Positions 44,377 to 53,414 of a stretch of DNA of 64,000 nucleotides are shown here, piece by piece (the stretch's first letter is position 1; each line of letters opens with the position of its first letter). The position numbers and the translations under genes are program-made. Under the pieces are notes generated by a model that was not told the DNA's origin, ran no database searches, and saw only the letters and a program-made list of their open reading frames with translations. Source of the stretch: Solwaraspora sp. WMMA2065 (GTDB lineage: Bacteria; Actinomycetota; Actinomycetes; Mycobacteriales; Micromonosporaceae); assembly GCF_030345075.1 (NCBI RefSeq), contig NZ_CP128361.1:6200001-6264000 (forward strand). Reading direction: 5' to 3'.

Positions 44377-45411
44377 ATGACACAGACCAGCAGTGCTCAT
44401 GCGGGTAGGCCTGAGGAGATTCCGAACCCCTTCGAACTGCCCCCCGTACTGGGTCAGTCCCTCCGTGCGCTGCGCCCGTGGCACGACAGGGAACACGAGG
44501 CGTACTACCTCCCAGTGGACAGAGCCGAGGAGGGGTACCGCAGCTTCGTCAACCATCTACCGGACCCGTCGACGCACCTCACCAGATTCGGTCAGTTGGT
44601 GGTGGTGGCCGGGCCTACGGGCTGCGGGCGTACCTCGTTGATTCACAGGTGCGTACACCACTTGAAGCAGGAGTTCGATGGCGCCTCCGGCGGCCGGATC
44701 ATGGCCGCGCCGGTGGCCGACCTCAGTAGAGAGCGGGCGTTCGATCTCGAGATGGTTGGTCGCAGAGGCGATTTCGACCAGTATCTGGCCCTGCTGGCAT
44801 ACAAGATCAGAAGCAGGCTGTCCCGGCAGCTGGAAGGGCTGTCGGACCCAGGGGATCAACCGATGCAGGGGAAGGTGGCTTTCACACGACTCGGGCGGGA
44901 TCTCGAGGATGCGGACGCAGTCGCGATCATCGTGCTACCGCAGTTCAACGACGCGACGTGGAAGAGATCGATGCTTTCGCTGCAGGCTATGCACCCGATC
45001 AACCACTATCTCGACCTTGTCGGCGAGCGCATGATCCTTTTTGCGGAGAGCGATAATCCCCAGCAGATCAAGGACTGGAGCGATCGAGTCCGGGGTGAAG
45101 CCAGGGAGGGTGTTCTTGTGATCGAGGTAGGTATGCTGACCGGTACGGACGGGTGGACATTCGCTAACGGGCGGCTGCAAATGTGTGATCATCCTCGGGT
45201 TCCGACAGTTACCGCAGAAACTATGCACGCGGTGATGGAGGATCATCGTTCGATGTCCTTGAAGCAGCTCCAGAAGATGTGTTTTCATTTATGGGACGAG
45301 GCTCGGCGTCGCCCAGGTGCCAAGGAAGTCAGTAAGCACGACTTCGATCGATACTATGTAGACCGGCGCGACGGCTACCGGCCTCGTGGCCGGGGCATCA
45401 AGAATGGATGA
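44377..45411 (+). CDS. Island P-loop NTPase-like protein with altered Walker A, 344 aa
   Basis: The Walker A region reads GPTGCGRTSLI, with Arg85 in place of the invariant Lys. This suggests loss or change of ATP hydrolysis. A possible Walker B region is ADAVAIIVLPQFND. The rest is alpha/beta with a basic C-terminus (RDGYRPRGRGIKNG). ATG 44377 has GGGAGGG 7 nt upstream; GTG 44374 is the alternative. Its TGA overlaps the next gene by 4 nt (ATGA), so it is translationally coupled to the larger AAA ATPase. The 3' part is clearly lower in GC. No family name is supported. Confidence 0.8.
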   Translation: MTQTSSAHAGRPEEIPNPFELPPVLGQSLRALRPWHDREHEAYYLPVDRAEEGYRSFVNHLPDPSTHLTRFGQLVVVAGPTGCGRTSLIHRCVHHLKQEFDGASGGRIMAAPVADLSRERAFDLEMVGRRGDFDQYLALLAYKIRSRLSRQLEGLSDPGDQPMQGKVAFTRLGRDLEDADAVAIIVLPQFNDATWKRSMLSLQAMHPINHYLDLVGERMILFAESDNPQQIKDWSDRVRGEAREGVLVIEVGMLTGTDGWTFANGRLQMCDHPRVPTVTAETMHAVMEDHRSMSLKQLQKMCFHLWDEARRRPGAKEVSKHDFDRYYVDRRDGYRPRGRGIKNG

Positions 45412-47741
45412 CCATGATTGCCTCATCGGGAGAGTCGCGGGCGGTCGGGGTCAACCCGTACTCGCCAACCGCTGTTGCGCGTGTCTCGGAGGTCGGCCAG
45501 GGCCTGCCGACGGTGTCGACCCGTGCGGTCGAGGAGGCGTTCCGCTATCTTGACGCCTTCCTGGCGCAGGCCGTCCCTCCGGAGCGGGTCGGGCTGTCCG
45601 GTCGCCTGTTGACTGTGGTGGGTGAATACGGCACCGGCAAGTCTCATCTTGCGGCGGCCCTGCTGCATCGGGCTCGTCGATCGGGTGACTCGGCGGTGCG
45701 CACCCTGTACGTTGAGGCGCCCCAGTTCGGCTCGTTGGTCGACCTGTACAAGCGCTTTGTCGGTCGTCTCGATCGGGAGGACATCGTCGACCTCCTGCGC
45801 GACTACTACTCCGAGGTGGTCGCCGATGGGCTCAGCCACGTGCCACATGCGCAGCAGATCGCTGACGACCTGCGGCGACATGTCATCGAGCCGCAGGCGG
45901 TGGTTGACGACCTCGGGTTGCCGGAGAGCGTCCTGCTGCCCCAGTTGCAGGACCGGCTGATCGAGGCAACCGGCGATGACGACCTTGGTACGGCGATGAC
46001 GTTGCTGCTCGACGAGCGGACCGCAGTGCAAGCGTGGGACTGGTTGATCGGCAACCGGTCGGACGGCTTCGTCACGGAGCACGGACTGTCGAAGTACATC
46101 GATAGTTCAGCTGCTGCCATGTCGGCGATCATCGCGCTCCTGAACTTGCACGGCCGGAGTGGCCGGCGATTCGTCGTCGTACTGGACGAGCTCGACCGGG
46201 TCCTTGATCCGGCGGATCAGCGAGATGCGGGTGTGGTCGGGCAGTTTCGAAATCTACTGACTGCGGTGGAGGAGTCCGGAGCATTCTTGATCATCACCGG
46301 TCTGGTGGAGATTACCCCGCAACTGCAGGGAGACGTGCTGCAGCGGATGGGACATGCCGTCCGGATGACTCCGCTTACGGGGCAGGAGGCGCGTGAGCTG
46401 ATTGAGCAAAGCCATCTTGCGGCCCGAGGCGACAGCGACATAGTCCCGTTCCTCGACGATGCCGTGCAGTACCTCGTTGACATGACCCACGGCGTTCCGC
46501 GGCAGTTCATCAAGCTCTGCCATCATCTGTACCGCCGAGCCGAGCTCGAAAGTACGGTGATAGGAATCGAACTTGTCCAATTGGTGGCTCGGGATCATTT
46601 CGACTTCGCCACCATTGATGATGTGCGGCGTGAGGTGATGCTGACTCTCGAACGTGAGGCCATCGGATTTGAGCGGCGTCGTCAGCTTGACGTCGACGGC
46701 CGGTCGTTGCTCGACCTCGTCGTGCTGAACGAGGACGGTGAGCCGAGTTGCGTCATCCTGCTCTCCGAGGGCATCATGCGGGAATCGGACGTCGAACGGG
46801 TCGCTCGCCGAGCTGCGGCCGCTCGATCAGAAGGTGTCGACGTCGAGATCATCCTGGTGGTGGTCGGCTACCTGGCACCCGACGTGGCCTCGAACGTCCG
46901 CAACGTCGTCCTGGCCGAGCCGATCGAGTACGAACGTCGAACCTTGGCGAGCGCCGTGGTTGCCAGGATCGCGCATGTGCTTCAGCGTGACCGGTTGAGC
47001 GAGACTGACCCGGTCCGGCTGATGGTTACCCGGGTCGATCGGCTCGTTCGCCAGCAAGCCGGCGCGTACACCATGATCGACCGGCTTGAGCAGCAGGTCC
47101 GTGACATGCGGCGGACGACCAACCAGCGCCTCAGCGAGATCTCCGCCGATGTGGCTGGCCTGCTCACCGGGGCAGTGTCAGTGAGCCGGGCCGTCCCTGT
47201 GCCGACCCAGCCCGGCCCGATGGACGAGATGGGCGAGATCGACGAACTGTTCGAGTCGGCGATCGACGCTGCCGTACGGCTCGGTGACGGACTGCCAGAC
47301 GCCTTCACCCAAGCATTCAGAGCAGCTCCGGGCCTCTCAACGGCGATCAGATCCGCACAGGAGCGCATCCACGGGTGGACCGCCGATCCCGACAGCTTCA
47401 GCCTGCTGGGTACGGCCGTGTTCCTGCAATCCCTGATCGAATCTTTTCGACAGGCGGTCGTCGAATGGCGAATGCGGCGGGTGTCGGTGGACCGCGCCGA
47501 CGCCGCGTCGTCGAGCACCGACCTGGAACGGCTGGACGTTCTCTGCCTCACCTACGAGGCGATCTTCGACTACGCGTCGTTGCAACATCTCAAACGTCTT
47601 GCCGAATCCATGGCGTTGCCGCCGGAAGCGGCCGCCGCGACTGGTCCGCACCCAATGCATCTCGACGACATCCGGGAGGTGTTCGGAGGGCTTGGCGCAC
47701 GGGTACGGGCGGCGGCGCGACGCACGATCGGCGACGTGTGA
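45408..47741 (+). CDS. Island AAA-type ATPase with GEYGTGKSH Walker A, 777 aa
   Basis: Walker A is GEYGTGKSH (72-80) and Walker B VVVLDELDRVL (Asp260, Glu261). The EYGTGKSH form is shared with BREX BrxC/PglY-like and other defence or conflict ATPases. A middle segment (LLDLVVLNEDGEPSCVILLSEG) looks like a degenerate nuclease-fold or sensor domain, then coiled-coil-like helices (about 550-600) and a helical C-terminus. It overlaps the preceding NTPase gene by 4 nt. No BREX or other known partner genes are present, so it is best described as an ATPase of an undefined module. Confidence 0.85.
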   Translation: MTMIASSGESRAVGVNPYSPTAVARVSEVGQGLPTVSTRAVEEAFRYLDAFLAQAVPPERVGLSGRLLTVVGEYGTGKSHLAAALLHRARRSGDSAVRTLYVEAPQFGSLVDLYKRFVGRLDREDIVDLLRDYYSEVVADGLSHVPHAQQIADDLRRHVIEPQAVVDDLGLPESVLLPQLQDRLIEATGDDDLGTAMTLLLDERTAVQAWDWLIGNRSDGFVTEHGLSKYIDSSAAAMSAIIALLNLHGRSGRRFVVVLDELDRVLDPADQRDAGVVGQFRNLLTAVEESGAFLIITGLVEITPQLQGDVLQRMGHAVRMTPLTGQEARELIEQSHLAARGDSDIVPFLDDAVQYLVDMTHGVPRQFIKLCHHLYRRAELESTVIGIELVQLVARDHFDFATIDDVRREVMLTLEREAIGFERRRQLDVDGRSLLDLVVLNEDGEPSCVILLSEGIMRESDVERVARRAAAARSEGVDVEIILVVVGYLAPDVASNVRNVVLAEPIEYERRTLASAVVARIAHVLQRDRLSETDPVRLMVTRVDRLVRQQAGAYTMIDRLEQQVRDMRRTTNQRLSEISADVAGLLTGAVSVSRAVPVPTQPGPMDEMGEIDELFESAIDAAVRLGDGLPDAFTQAFRAAPGLSTAIRSAQERIHGWTADPDSFSLLGTAVFLQSLIESFRQAVVEWRMRRVSVDRADAASSSTDLERLDVLCLTYEAIFDYASLQHLKRLAESMALPPEAAAATGPHPMHLDDIREVFGGLGARVRAAARRTIGDV

Positions 47742-47767
47742 TCGGTCGGCGTCACGCCTGCGGCACC

Positions 47768-48919
47768 TCAACGAAGCGGCTGGACGGCGGCAGCGGCCGG
47801 GCCGCTCACCGCAAGGACGACCTCGGTCAAGTGATCGTCGGCTATATCCACCTGGTCCTGATCGAGGCACAGGCCGATGACGTACTCCCGTCCCGACAGA
47901 CGGTAGTAGTAGATCGCGCCGATGTCCGTATCGAGTACCGCGCGGACGACCGGTCCACCGATCGCAGGGCGGGCGGTCCGGCCAAGCTCCCTGAGGTAGG
48001 CGGCAGTCGGGGGACCCATCGCGTTGACCTGCTGGCGTCGGTGGCTGGGCGAGTGGTGGTAGGCAACTCCACGTAGCTCGGGCGTACCGAGCGCGTCGAC
48101 CGAGAACAGCTGTGCCTTGTCGATGAAGCACGCGACAAGGTGCAGCCCGGTGCCGTCGACGGCGGCTGCGCAGGCGTTGAAGGCCCAGTGACGGCGGTCG
48201 CCGGTGATCGCCAGGTCTCGCCGGGGGTCGACGGACGTCTCGAGGTTTCGCCGCGTCGTGGAACCGATGGCTGGCACTGGCTGGCGCGCGCCCGCCGACA
48301 GTTGGCGCGGACTGTCGGCCGCGTCGCGGTCGAACGCGGACTCCCGGAAGTGTTTCGTGTCCCAGGCACCCAGGTTCTGCCGGGGCAGCCGAATACTAGC
48401 TCTGATCTGATCGACCAGCTGTGAGAGTGCGCTGTCAGCCTCTTGTACGGCAGGCTGCCGGGCCAGTGACGCAACCTGGTCGGTGGCCAGACTCAGGGTC
48501 CCGGCGACGAGCAGCACACTGGGAACTACCCGGGCACAGTAGAAGGCTCCGCCGGCCGACTGGAGCACCGTGCGCAGCGGCACGCCCTGACCGAGGGGCC
48601 GTAACCACTCGTGCATCACCTGACCTGACTGAAAACTCAGCCGCCTCGCCACGCGGCGGCAGTTCTCGACACGTCGATCGTCGTCCTGGCCGGGCCCACC
48701 AGGTGCGTACAGGTCGAAGTCGCGGGATCCGGGACTGCAATGCGCCAGGTAGTGCAGCGGTCCGCCAGCCCGAAAGAGGCCTCGACAGTAGGCAATCCGA
48801 TCGTCGACGTCGCTGAACTGGCGACCAGTCGGCTCCTGCGTCACGATGATTGCGTCGGAGTACTCTCGGTGCGGCGAGCCGATCACCGAGTCCGCATGTG
48901 GTCCCTGCTCTGTCGGCAC
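47768..48919 (-). CDS. Island protein of unknown function, 383 aa
   Basis: GTG 48919 follows AAAGGAAG with good spacing; an upstream in-frame extension overlaps the FxsT-like gene and is rejected. The protein has an Ala/Leu-rich hydrophobic stretch (VVPSVLLVAGTLSLATDQV) near residues 128-146. Its C-terminal alpha/beta region (GAIYYYRLSGREYVIGLCL ... HLTEVVLAVSG) looks like a small sensor fold. No family is recognised. It follows the FxsT-like gene by 64 bp in the same direction and is convergent with the AAA ATPase gene, 26 bp away. Confidence 0.75.
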   Translation of the reverse strand: MPTEQGPHADSVIGSPHREYSDAIIVTQEPTGRQFSDVDDRIAYCRGLFRAGGPLHYLAHCSPGSRDFDLYAPGGPGQDDDRRVENCRRVARRLSFQSGQVMHEWLRPLGQGVPLRTVLQSAGGAFYCARVVPSVLLVAGTLSLATDQVASLARQPAVQEADSALSQLVDQIRASIRLPRQNLGAWDTKHFRESAFDRDAADSPRQLSAGARQPVPAIGSTTRRNLETSVDPRRDLAITGDRRHWAFNACAAAVDGTGLHLVACFIDKAQLFSVDALGTPELRGVAYHHSPSHRRQQVNAMGPPTAAYLRELGRTARPAIGGPVVRAVLDTDIGAIYYYRLSGREYVIGLCLDQDQVDIADDHLTEVVLAVSGPAAAAVQPLR

Positions 48920-48983
48920 GTGAGACTTCCTTTGCTGTGGTCGTGGTTCGCCGGGACGGGGGTCGGGTTTCGCCGGATGCTTC

Positions 48984-51900
48984 TCAGCGCCGCGGGATGT
49001 CGATATCGAGGTCGTGGGTGGATAGTGGGGGGGTGGGACCCGTGCTGGCGGATCGACGCGTTGCCTGCTCCCATACTCGAAGATTGGCACGCGCGATGTC
49101 GGGGTAGGGATGCCCTGGCGGCAGGTCCTCCTCACACAGCTCGACGGCCTGACCAGCGAGTCGCACTGCGGCATCTACCGCACCACCGTGCCCCAGGTTG
49201 CCGGCCTGGTTGATGGTTGCCGCGAGCACCCACGGGTGGGTCTCGGCCGGCACAGCGGTCCGGATGATCCGCAAACCGTGGTCACCGACCCGCCGGCTCT
49301 CGTCGAGATCGCCGACACCGCGTAGGAACAGCGCGAGATTGACCAGGCAGATGCCGGTGAGCGGATGCTCCGGGCCGAGTTGGCGCTGGTAGCCGCGGTA
49401 GCAGGACTGCCCGAACTCGACCACTCGTGCTGGTGTCTCCCGCAGCAGATGCATGTCGGTGGCCAGCGCGAGCCTGCAGGCCAAGGTGTCGAGGTGGTTC
49501 GTCCCGCGCAGCTGCTGGTACCCGCGCAGCGCGTCGGCGTGATTCTCCTTCGCCTGAGGCACCATGTTCTTGCGGCGTTGGGTGACCGCGAGTACCCGGA
49601 TGATCCGCAGCGCGCTCGCGCTGTCCGTCGGGATCTTGCCGGTCGGATGGCCCATCCAACCGCGAGCATCGTCGATGGTCCGAGTCGCAGCGTGGTAGTC
49701 GCCCAGCTCACGTTGATATGTCGCCAGGTTGGCAGCGGCCCACCAGAGGAAGGGGTCTCTCGTGCCGAACACCCGCAATCGGCGGTTGACCACTTCTCGT
49801 TCCACCACCATCGCGGTGTAAAGGTCGCCGTCGAAGTACGACGACAGCGCCAGATTGTGCGCGACCATCAAGGTCTGCTGGTGCTCCTCGCCGTATGCCT
49901 TGCGCAGAACGTCGTAGGCGACGCCCTCATGACTCTTGGCGAGCTCGAACTCTCCGAGCGCCCGTACGTCCCCGGCGATCCCCTGCAGCGTGGTCGCGGT
50001 GTTCGGATGCTCCTGCCCGATGGTGCGCAACTGCAGTAGCCGCAGTTGCTGAGCAATCTCGAGCGACTCGCGGTACCGGCCCATCCAGCGCAGCAGACTC
50101 GCCTGCTCGCCCCGTAGCTGCATATTGATGCGATCGGTGGGCGGCACCGCTGACGACCAGTGGTCGAGAGCCTCGTCGATGACCTTCAGGGCGACATTCG
50201 CGCTGTCCCAGGTCTCCTGGCGGCGCATGTACCGAACTTGTCGGACGACCCACCTGCGCACCTTCGGGTCGGTCTCGGCCACGGCACCGCTGGGCAGCAG
50301 ATGGGGTTGCAGCTCGGCGAGGCGGTGCCGTTGCCAGCGGCCGTCGACCTCCGCTCCGGTTGGGGCGTAACCTGCCAGGCCGAGCCGCAGGTGACGGCGA
50401 ACCTCGGCGGCCCGCGCCGGCGGCAGGGCGCCACGTACCGCGTCCTGTACCGCTCGGTGGATACGGATCGAGGGACGCTGCCCCCAACGTACGTCGAAGA
50501 CGCCGAACCGGGCCCCGGTCCAGACGACCTCGTCGAAGATCGCGGGGTCATTGCGCACGCGCTCTTCGCCATCGTCTGACAGCGTGGCCAGCTGATCGAT
50601 CATCGAACTCGAACGGAGCAGCGTGAGACTGATGTCGTCGGACGACAGAAAGGAGCACATCTCAGCGAGGTGAATGGCTATCCGACCAATCTCCGTCTGT
50701 CGCAGCGTCGCCTCCAACGCACGCCAGGATCGCCGTAGCGCGTGGTAGGTGGGATCGTCGTCGGGCACCGACACCGCCGGCGATGCATCCGTATCGGCGG
50801 GCAGACCGGCCGGGGATTCGGGCCGGAGGCTGGCGACCATCGCTTCGGTAGCGGCTTGGAGATCTGCGGGCGCGTACGCCATCAGGTGGTGTCTGCTCTC
50901 CCGTAGCCACGCCCCGGTCAGCCGCAACGAAAGCGGGAGCTGCCCCACCTCGGCGACCACCGCGGCGCAGTGCTCCTCGCTGAGTTCCGGGACGTAGGCG
51001 CGCAGCAACTCGGTTGCGTCGTCCGTCCCGAGGTGGGTCACGACGAGCATGCGCGGGGTGGGCGTATCGGTGATCCTTGAGGTCACCACCACGTGTCCGG
51101 CGGCGGACCCGACCCACCCGAGAAGCTCCCGATCGTCGAGCCCGTCGAAGATGAATAGACACGGTCTCCTGGCGGCGAGCTGCAACAGGTGGTCGAATGC
51201 TCGTCGCGGCTGCTCCTCAACGCCATCGGTGTCCACCTCGGTTGGATTCGGATCCAGCAGCTGGAACTGATCGTTGAGTCGGCGAAGCGCAAGGGCGATC
51301 GATTCCCAGCTGTCCGCCGGGATCCACCAGACGATGTCGTAGTCCTTTTGGAACCGGTGGGCGTACTCGTTGGCCAGCTCGCTCTTGCCGACTCCGGTGG
51401 CACCAACTACCAGAACAGGCCCGGGGCCGTCAGCGAGTAACTTGTCGCGGAGCGTTTCAAGATCGTCGACTCGGCCGATGAACTGCTGATTGCGGCCGGG
51501 AAGGTCGACGGTCTGCGGCAGCTGACGGTGTTCAGGCAGGCCGCCCGGATAGCGCGGGCGGAACCCGGCACGGTCGTCGTAGGGCGTCTCGATGAGCAGG
51601 AACTGCCGACGTAGCCGTGCCTCGGCGTCACCGGCGGACAGGCCGACCAGATCGAGACATGGCACTGTGGCATCGAAGTCAGCCGGGGTCGGAGCGGTGA
51701 CGGCCACCTGTACGACTGGGGCGGATTCGTCGGTGACCTGATCGGATACCTCAGTGGGCGAGATCATCGCGTCGCGGAGCCGTTCGGCGATGCGGCGTAC
51801 TCGCCCGTCGGCCGTGGCGAGCCCGCCGATCACGACGAGGCTCGGCGGCGTCGACTGCTCGATCCACGAATCATCGGCGGGTAGCCGGCTGGTGGGCAGG

Positions 51901-52907
51901 CCCTGCTGTCGCAACCGGTCGGTGATCCAGTCCGCCCAGCGCCGGTCGGCCGGTCGGTACGCAAGGTAGACCTTCTCCGGCTCGGCCTGCGGATCGAACC
52001 CGAGCGCCCGTTTGTAGCGCATCCGTAGTCGTCGACCGACATCCGGAGCGGTCGGAACGGCACCGTCGGTCATCGCGTGGACGACGCCCGTCAGACCTGT
52101 CCGGAGGCTGCCGCGATCGAGAATGATGGCGAGAGCTTCCCGCTCGATGTCGTACGAGTGGCGCGGCACCTCGACGAACGACACGGTGACACCCGCGCTT
52201 GCCGGCCCGGCGAGCTGGGCGAACTGTTGCCGGGCGGCATGTAGCCACTCGGCCGCGTGAGGTTCGCCGAGCCGTACCTGGGTCGGGGTGGCCACCAGGC
52301 GCAGACCGACAGGAGCGGCGTTGACCAACGCGCCTGCCAGCCGCAACGCGTCCTGCTGCACTCGCTGGTGCGACCGGAAGCAGACCGCGGCGGCGTCACA
52401 GAGACAGGCGAGCTGGTGCAGCGCGCTCTGCGAGTTCTGCGGCGGTGCGTCGAGCAGCACGTAGTGGTAGCTGGTCTGCTGCAGCAGGCGTCGGAGCTGG
52501 CTACCGTCGCCGGCACCGTCGGGCAGCGCTGCCGGGTAGAAGCTGTCGGAGGTCGCGGTGACGACGTCCACGGCGTCGGCCCAACCAGCCGCCTGGAAGC
52601 GTTGGACACTGGTCTCCGACATCGTGTCGGTGCGGTCGGCGATCATCCGCAGAGCCGCGCCGAGCGGTTCGTCGACGGACGTGGTCACGTCAAGGAAAGG
52701 ATGCAGGTAGTCCTGGACGCGGGGTGCGTTACCTCCCCAGTCGAGAATGAGGACCCGGTGTCCGGTGCTGGCAAGTATCCAGGCGATGTTGGCGACGATG
52801 CTCGTCTGCCCGGCGCCGCCGCCGGGGGAGACGAAGACCAACACTTCGGCCGTCTGCCGCCCCGTGCCAGTCTTGCCCGCCGCGGTCGTCGTCGGCGTGT
52901 CGGTCAT
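48984..52907 (-). CDS. FxsT-like MinD/TIR/NB-ARC/TPR protein, 1307 aa
   Basis: Domains in order are a MinD/ParA-like region (about 20-290) with a degenerate P-loop SPGGGAGQTS that lacks lysine; a TIR-like segment (about 312-385, VYLAYRPADRRWADWI); and an NB-ARC ATPase (about 472-760) with Walker A GATGVGKSE (502-510). A long tetratricopeptide array (about 870-1300) follows. This architecture matches the FxSxx-COOH system TPR protein FxsT. ATG 52907 starts 16 nt after the TGA of a small peptide gene. FxsT proteins accompany FxSxx-COOH RiPP precursors, but their own biochemical role is not established; signalling or STAND-type sensing is plausible. Confidence 0.88.
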   Translation of the reverse strand: MTDTPTTTAAGKTGTGRQTAEVLVFVSPGGGAGQTSIVANIAWILASTGHRVLILDWGGNAPRVQDYLHPFLDVTTSVDEPLGAALRMIADRTDTMSETSVQRFQAAGWADAVDVVTATSDSFYPAALPDGAGDGSQLRRLLQQTSYHYVLLDAPPQNSQSALHQLACLCDAAAVCFRSHQRVQQDALRLAGALVNAAPVGLRLVATPTQVRLGEPHAAEWLHAARQQFAQLAGPASAGVTVSFVEVPRHSYDIEREALAIILDRGSLRTGLTGVVHAMTDGAVPTAPDVGRRLRMRYKRALGFDPQAEPEKVYLAYRPADRRWADWITDRLRQQGLPTSRLPADDSWIEQSTPPSLVVIGGLATADGRVRRIAERLRDAMISPTEVSDQVTDESAPVVQVAVTAPTPADFDATVPCLDLVGLSAGDAEARLRRQFLLIETPYDDRAGFRPRYPGGLPEHRQLPQTVDLPGRNQQFIGRVDDLETLRDKLLADGPGPVLVVGATGVGKSELANEYAHRFQKDYDIVWWIPADSWESIALALRRLNDQFQLLDPNPTEVDTDGVEEQPRRAFDHLLQLAARRPCLFIFDGLDDRELLGWVGSAAGHVVVTSRITDTPTPRMLVVTHLGTDDATELLRAYVPELSEEHCAAVVAEVGQLPLSLRLTGAWLRESRHHLMAYAPADLQAATEAMVASLRPESPAGLPADTDASPAVSVPDDDPTYHALRRSWRALEATLRQTEIGRIAIHLAEMCSFLSSDDISLTLLRSSSMIDQLATLSDDGEERVRNDPAIFDEVVWTGARFGVFDVRWGQRPSIRIHRAVQDAVRGALPPARAAEVRRHLRLGLAGYAPTGAEVDGRWQRHRLAELQPHLLPSGAVAETDPKVRRWVVRQVRYMRRQETWDSANVALKVIDEALDHWSSAVPPTDRINMQLRGEQASLLRWMGRYRESLEIAQQLRLLQLRTIGQEHPNTATTLQGIAGDVRALGEFELAKSHEGVAYDVLRKAYGEEHQQTLMVAHNLALSSYFDGDLYTAMVVEREVVNRRLRVFGTRDPFLWWAAANLATYQRELGDYHAATRTIDDARGWMGHPTGKIPTDSASALRIIRVLAVTQRRKNMVPQAKENHADALRGYQQLRGTNHLDTLACRLALATDMHLLRETPARVVEFGQSCYRGYQRQLGPEHPLTGICLVNLALFLRGVGDLDESRRVGDHGLRIIRTAVPAETHPWVLAATINQAGNLGHGGAVDAAVRLAGQAVELCEEDLPPGHPYPDIARANLRVWEQATRRSASTGPTPPLSTHDLDIDIPRR

Positions 52908-52923
52908 CTTGAATCTCTTTCGA

Positions 52924-53121
52924 TCATGAGGGTTGTGCGGCGCTGCTCGCCGGATCGCCATCGTGCTGACCAAGGAAGAAGGCGATCGGATTCAATCGTT
53001 CGTCGAGTAGATGATCGAGGGAGATCTGCAGGGCATCTGGTGGCATCTCGGACAGTGTGTGCAGGTCGACGTCGGTGAGGTCGACGAGAAGTGTCTCTTG
53101 CTCGTGCCGATCTTGGGTCAT
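52924..53121 (-). CDS. FxSxx-COOH-like precursor peptide lacking the FxS terminus, 65 aa
   Basis: ATG 53121 with AGGA 9 nt upstream gives a 65-aa peptide. Its middle part, LLVDLTDVDLHTLSEMPP then DALQISLDHLLDER, resembles the conserved core of FxSxx-COOH cyclophane RiPP precursors. Where those end in FxSxx, this one reads NPIAFFLGQHDG plus a 10-residue Ser/Ala/Asp tail. A longer frame from TTG 53193 is less likely. It is directly upstream of and coupled with the FxsT-like gene, and divergent from the HExxH enzyme gene. The precursor assignment is inferred from context and weak core similarity. Confidence 0.65.
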   Translation of the reverse strand: MTQDRHEQETLLVDLTDVDLHTLSEMPPDALQISLDHLLDERLNPIAFFLGQHDGDPASSAAQPS

Positions 53122-53414
53122 TCGCCGGTCCTGTCTGCCGGGGGTGCCCTGTTGCGCGGGAGCATCGTCGCTCGCTGCGGCGTGGAACGCCAATCGTAGT
53201 GCAGATCGCCGTAATCCTCACCGACGTCGCGCAGTCTCTGTGGACGCTGTGGGAAGTCGGATGTACGACTGTCGGACAGTCAGGCGGGTCAATGCCACTT
53301 CCCCAGATGATCGACCTTGCGCTCCACGCGGCGGCAATGATGTGCGATCATCGATGAATAGGTGGGGCGAAGATTGCGGTAGCAAGTCGGTAACCAGGAG
53401 CTTCGGGAGCAGGC
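53122..53414. promoter_or_regulatory. Divergent promoter region of the peptide and HExxH genes
   Basis: The 293 bp between divergent starts must carry both promoters. A perfect 10-bp palindrome TCATCGATGA sits at 53348-53357, about 60 bp before the HExxH gene, a possible operator. No gene was seen here. Confidence 0.4.

Noticed and set aside
45408-47741. BREX-type defence locus because of the EYGTGKSH P-loop
   Set aside because: No PglX methylase, PglZ phosphatase or BrxL is present; the P-loop form alone is not specific.
48920-49174. N-terminal extension of the 383-aa island protein
   Set aside because: It would overlap the FxsT-like coding end and has antisense-like Pro/Arg-rich composition; GTG 48919 has a clear RBS.
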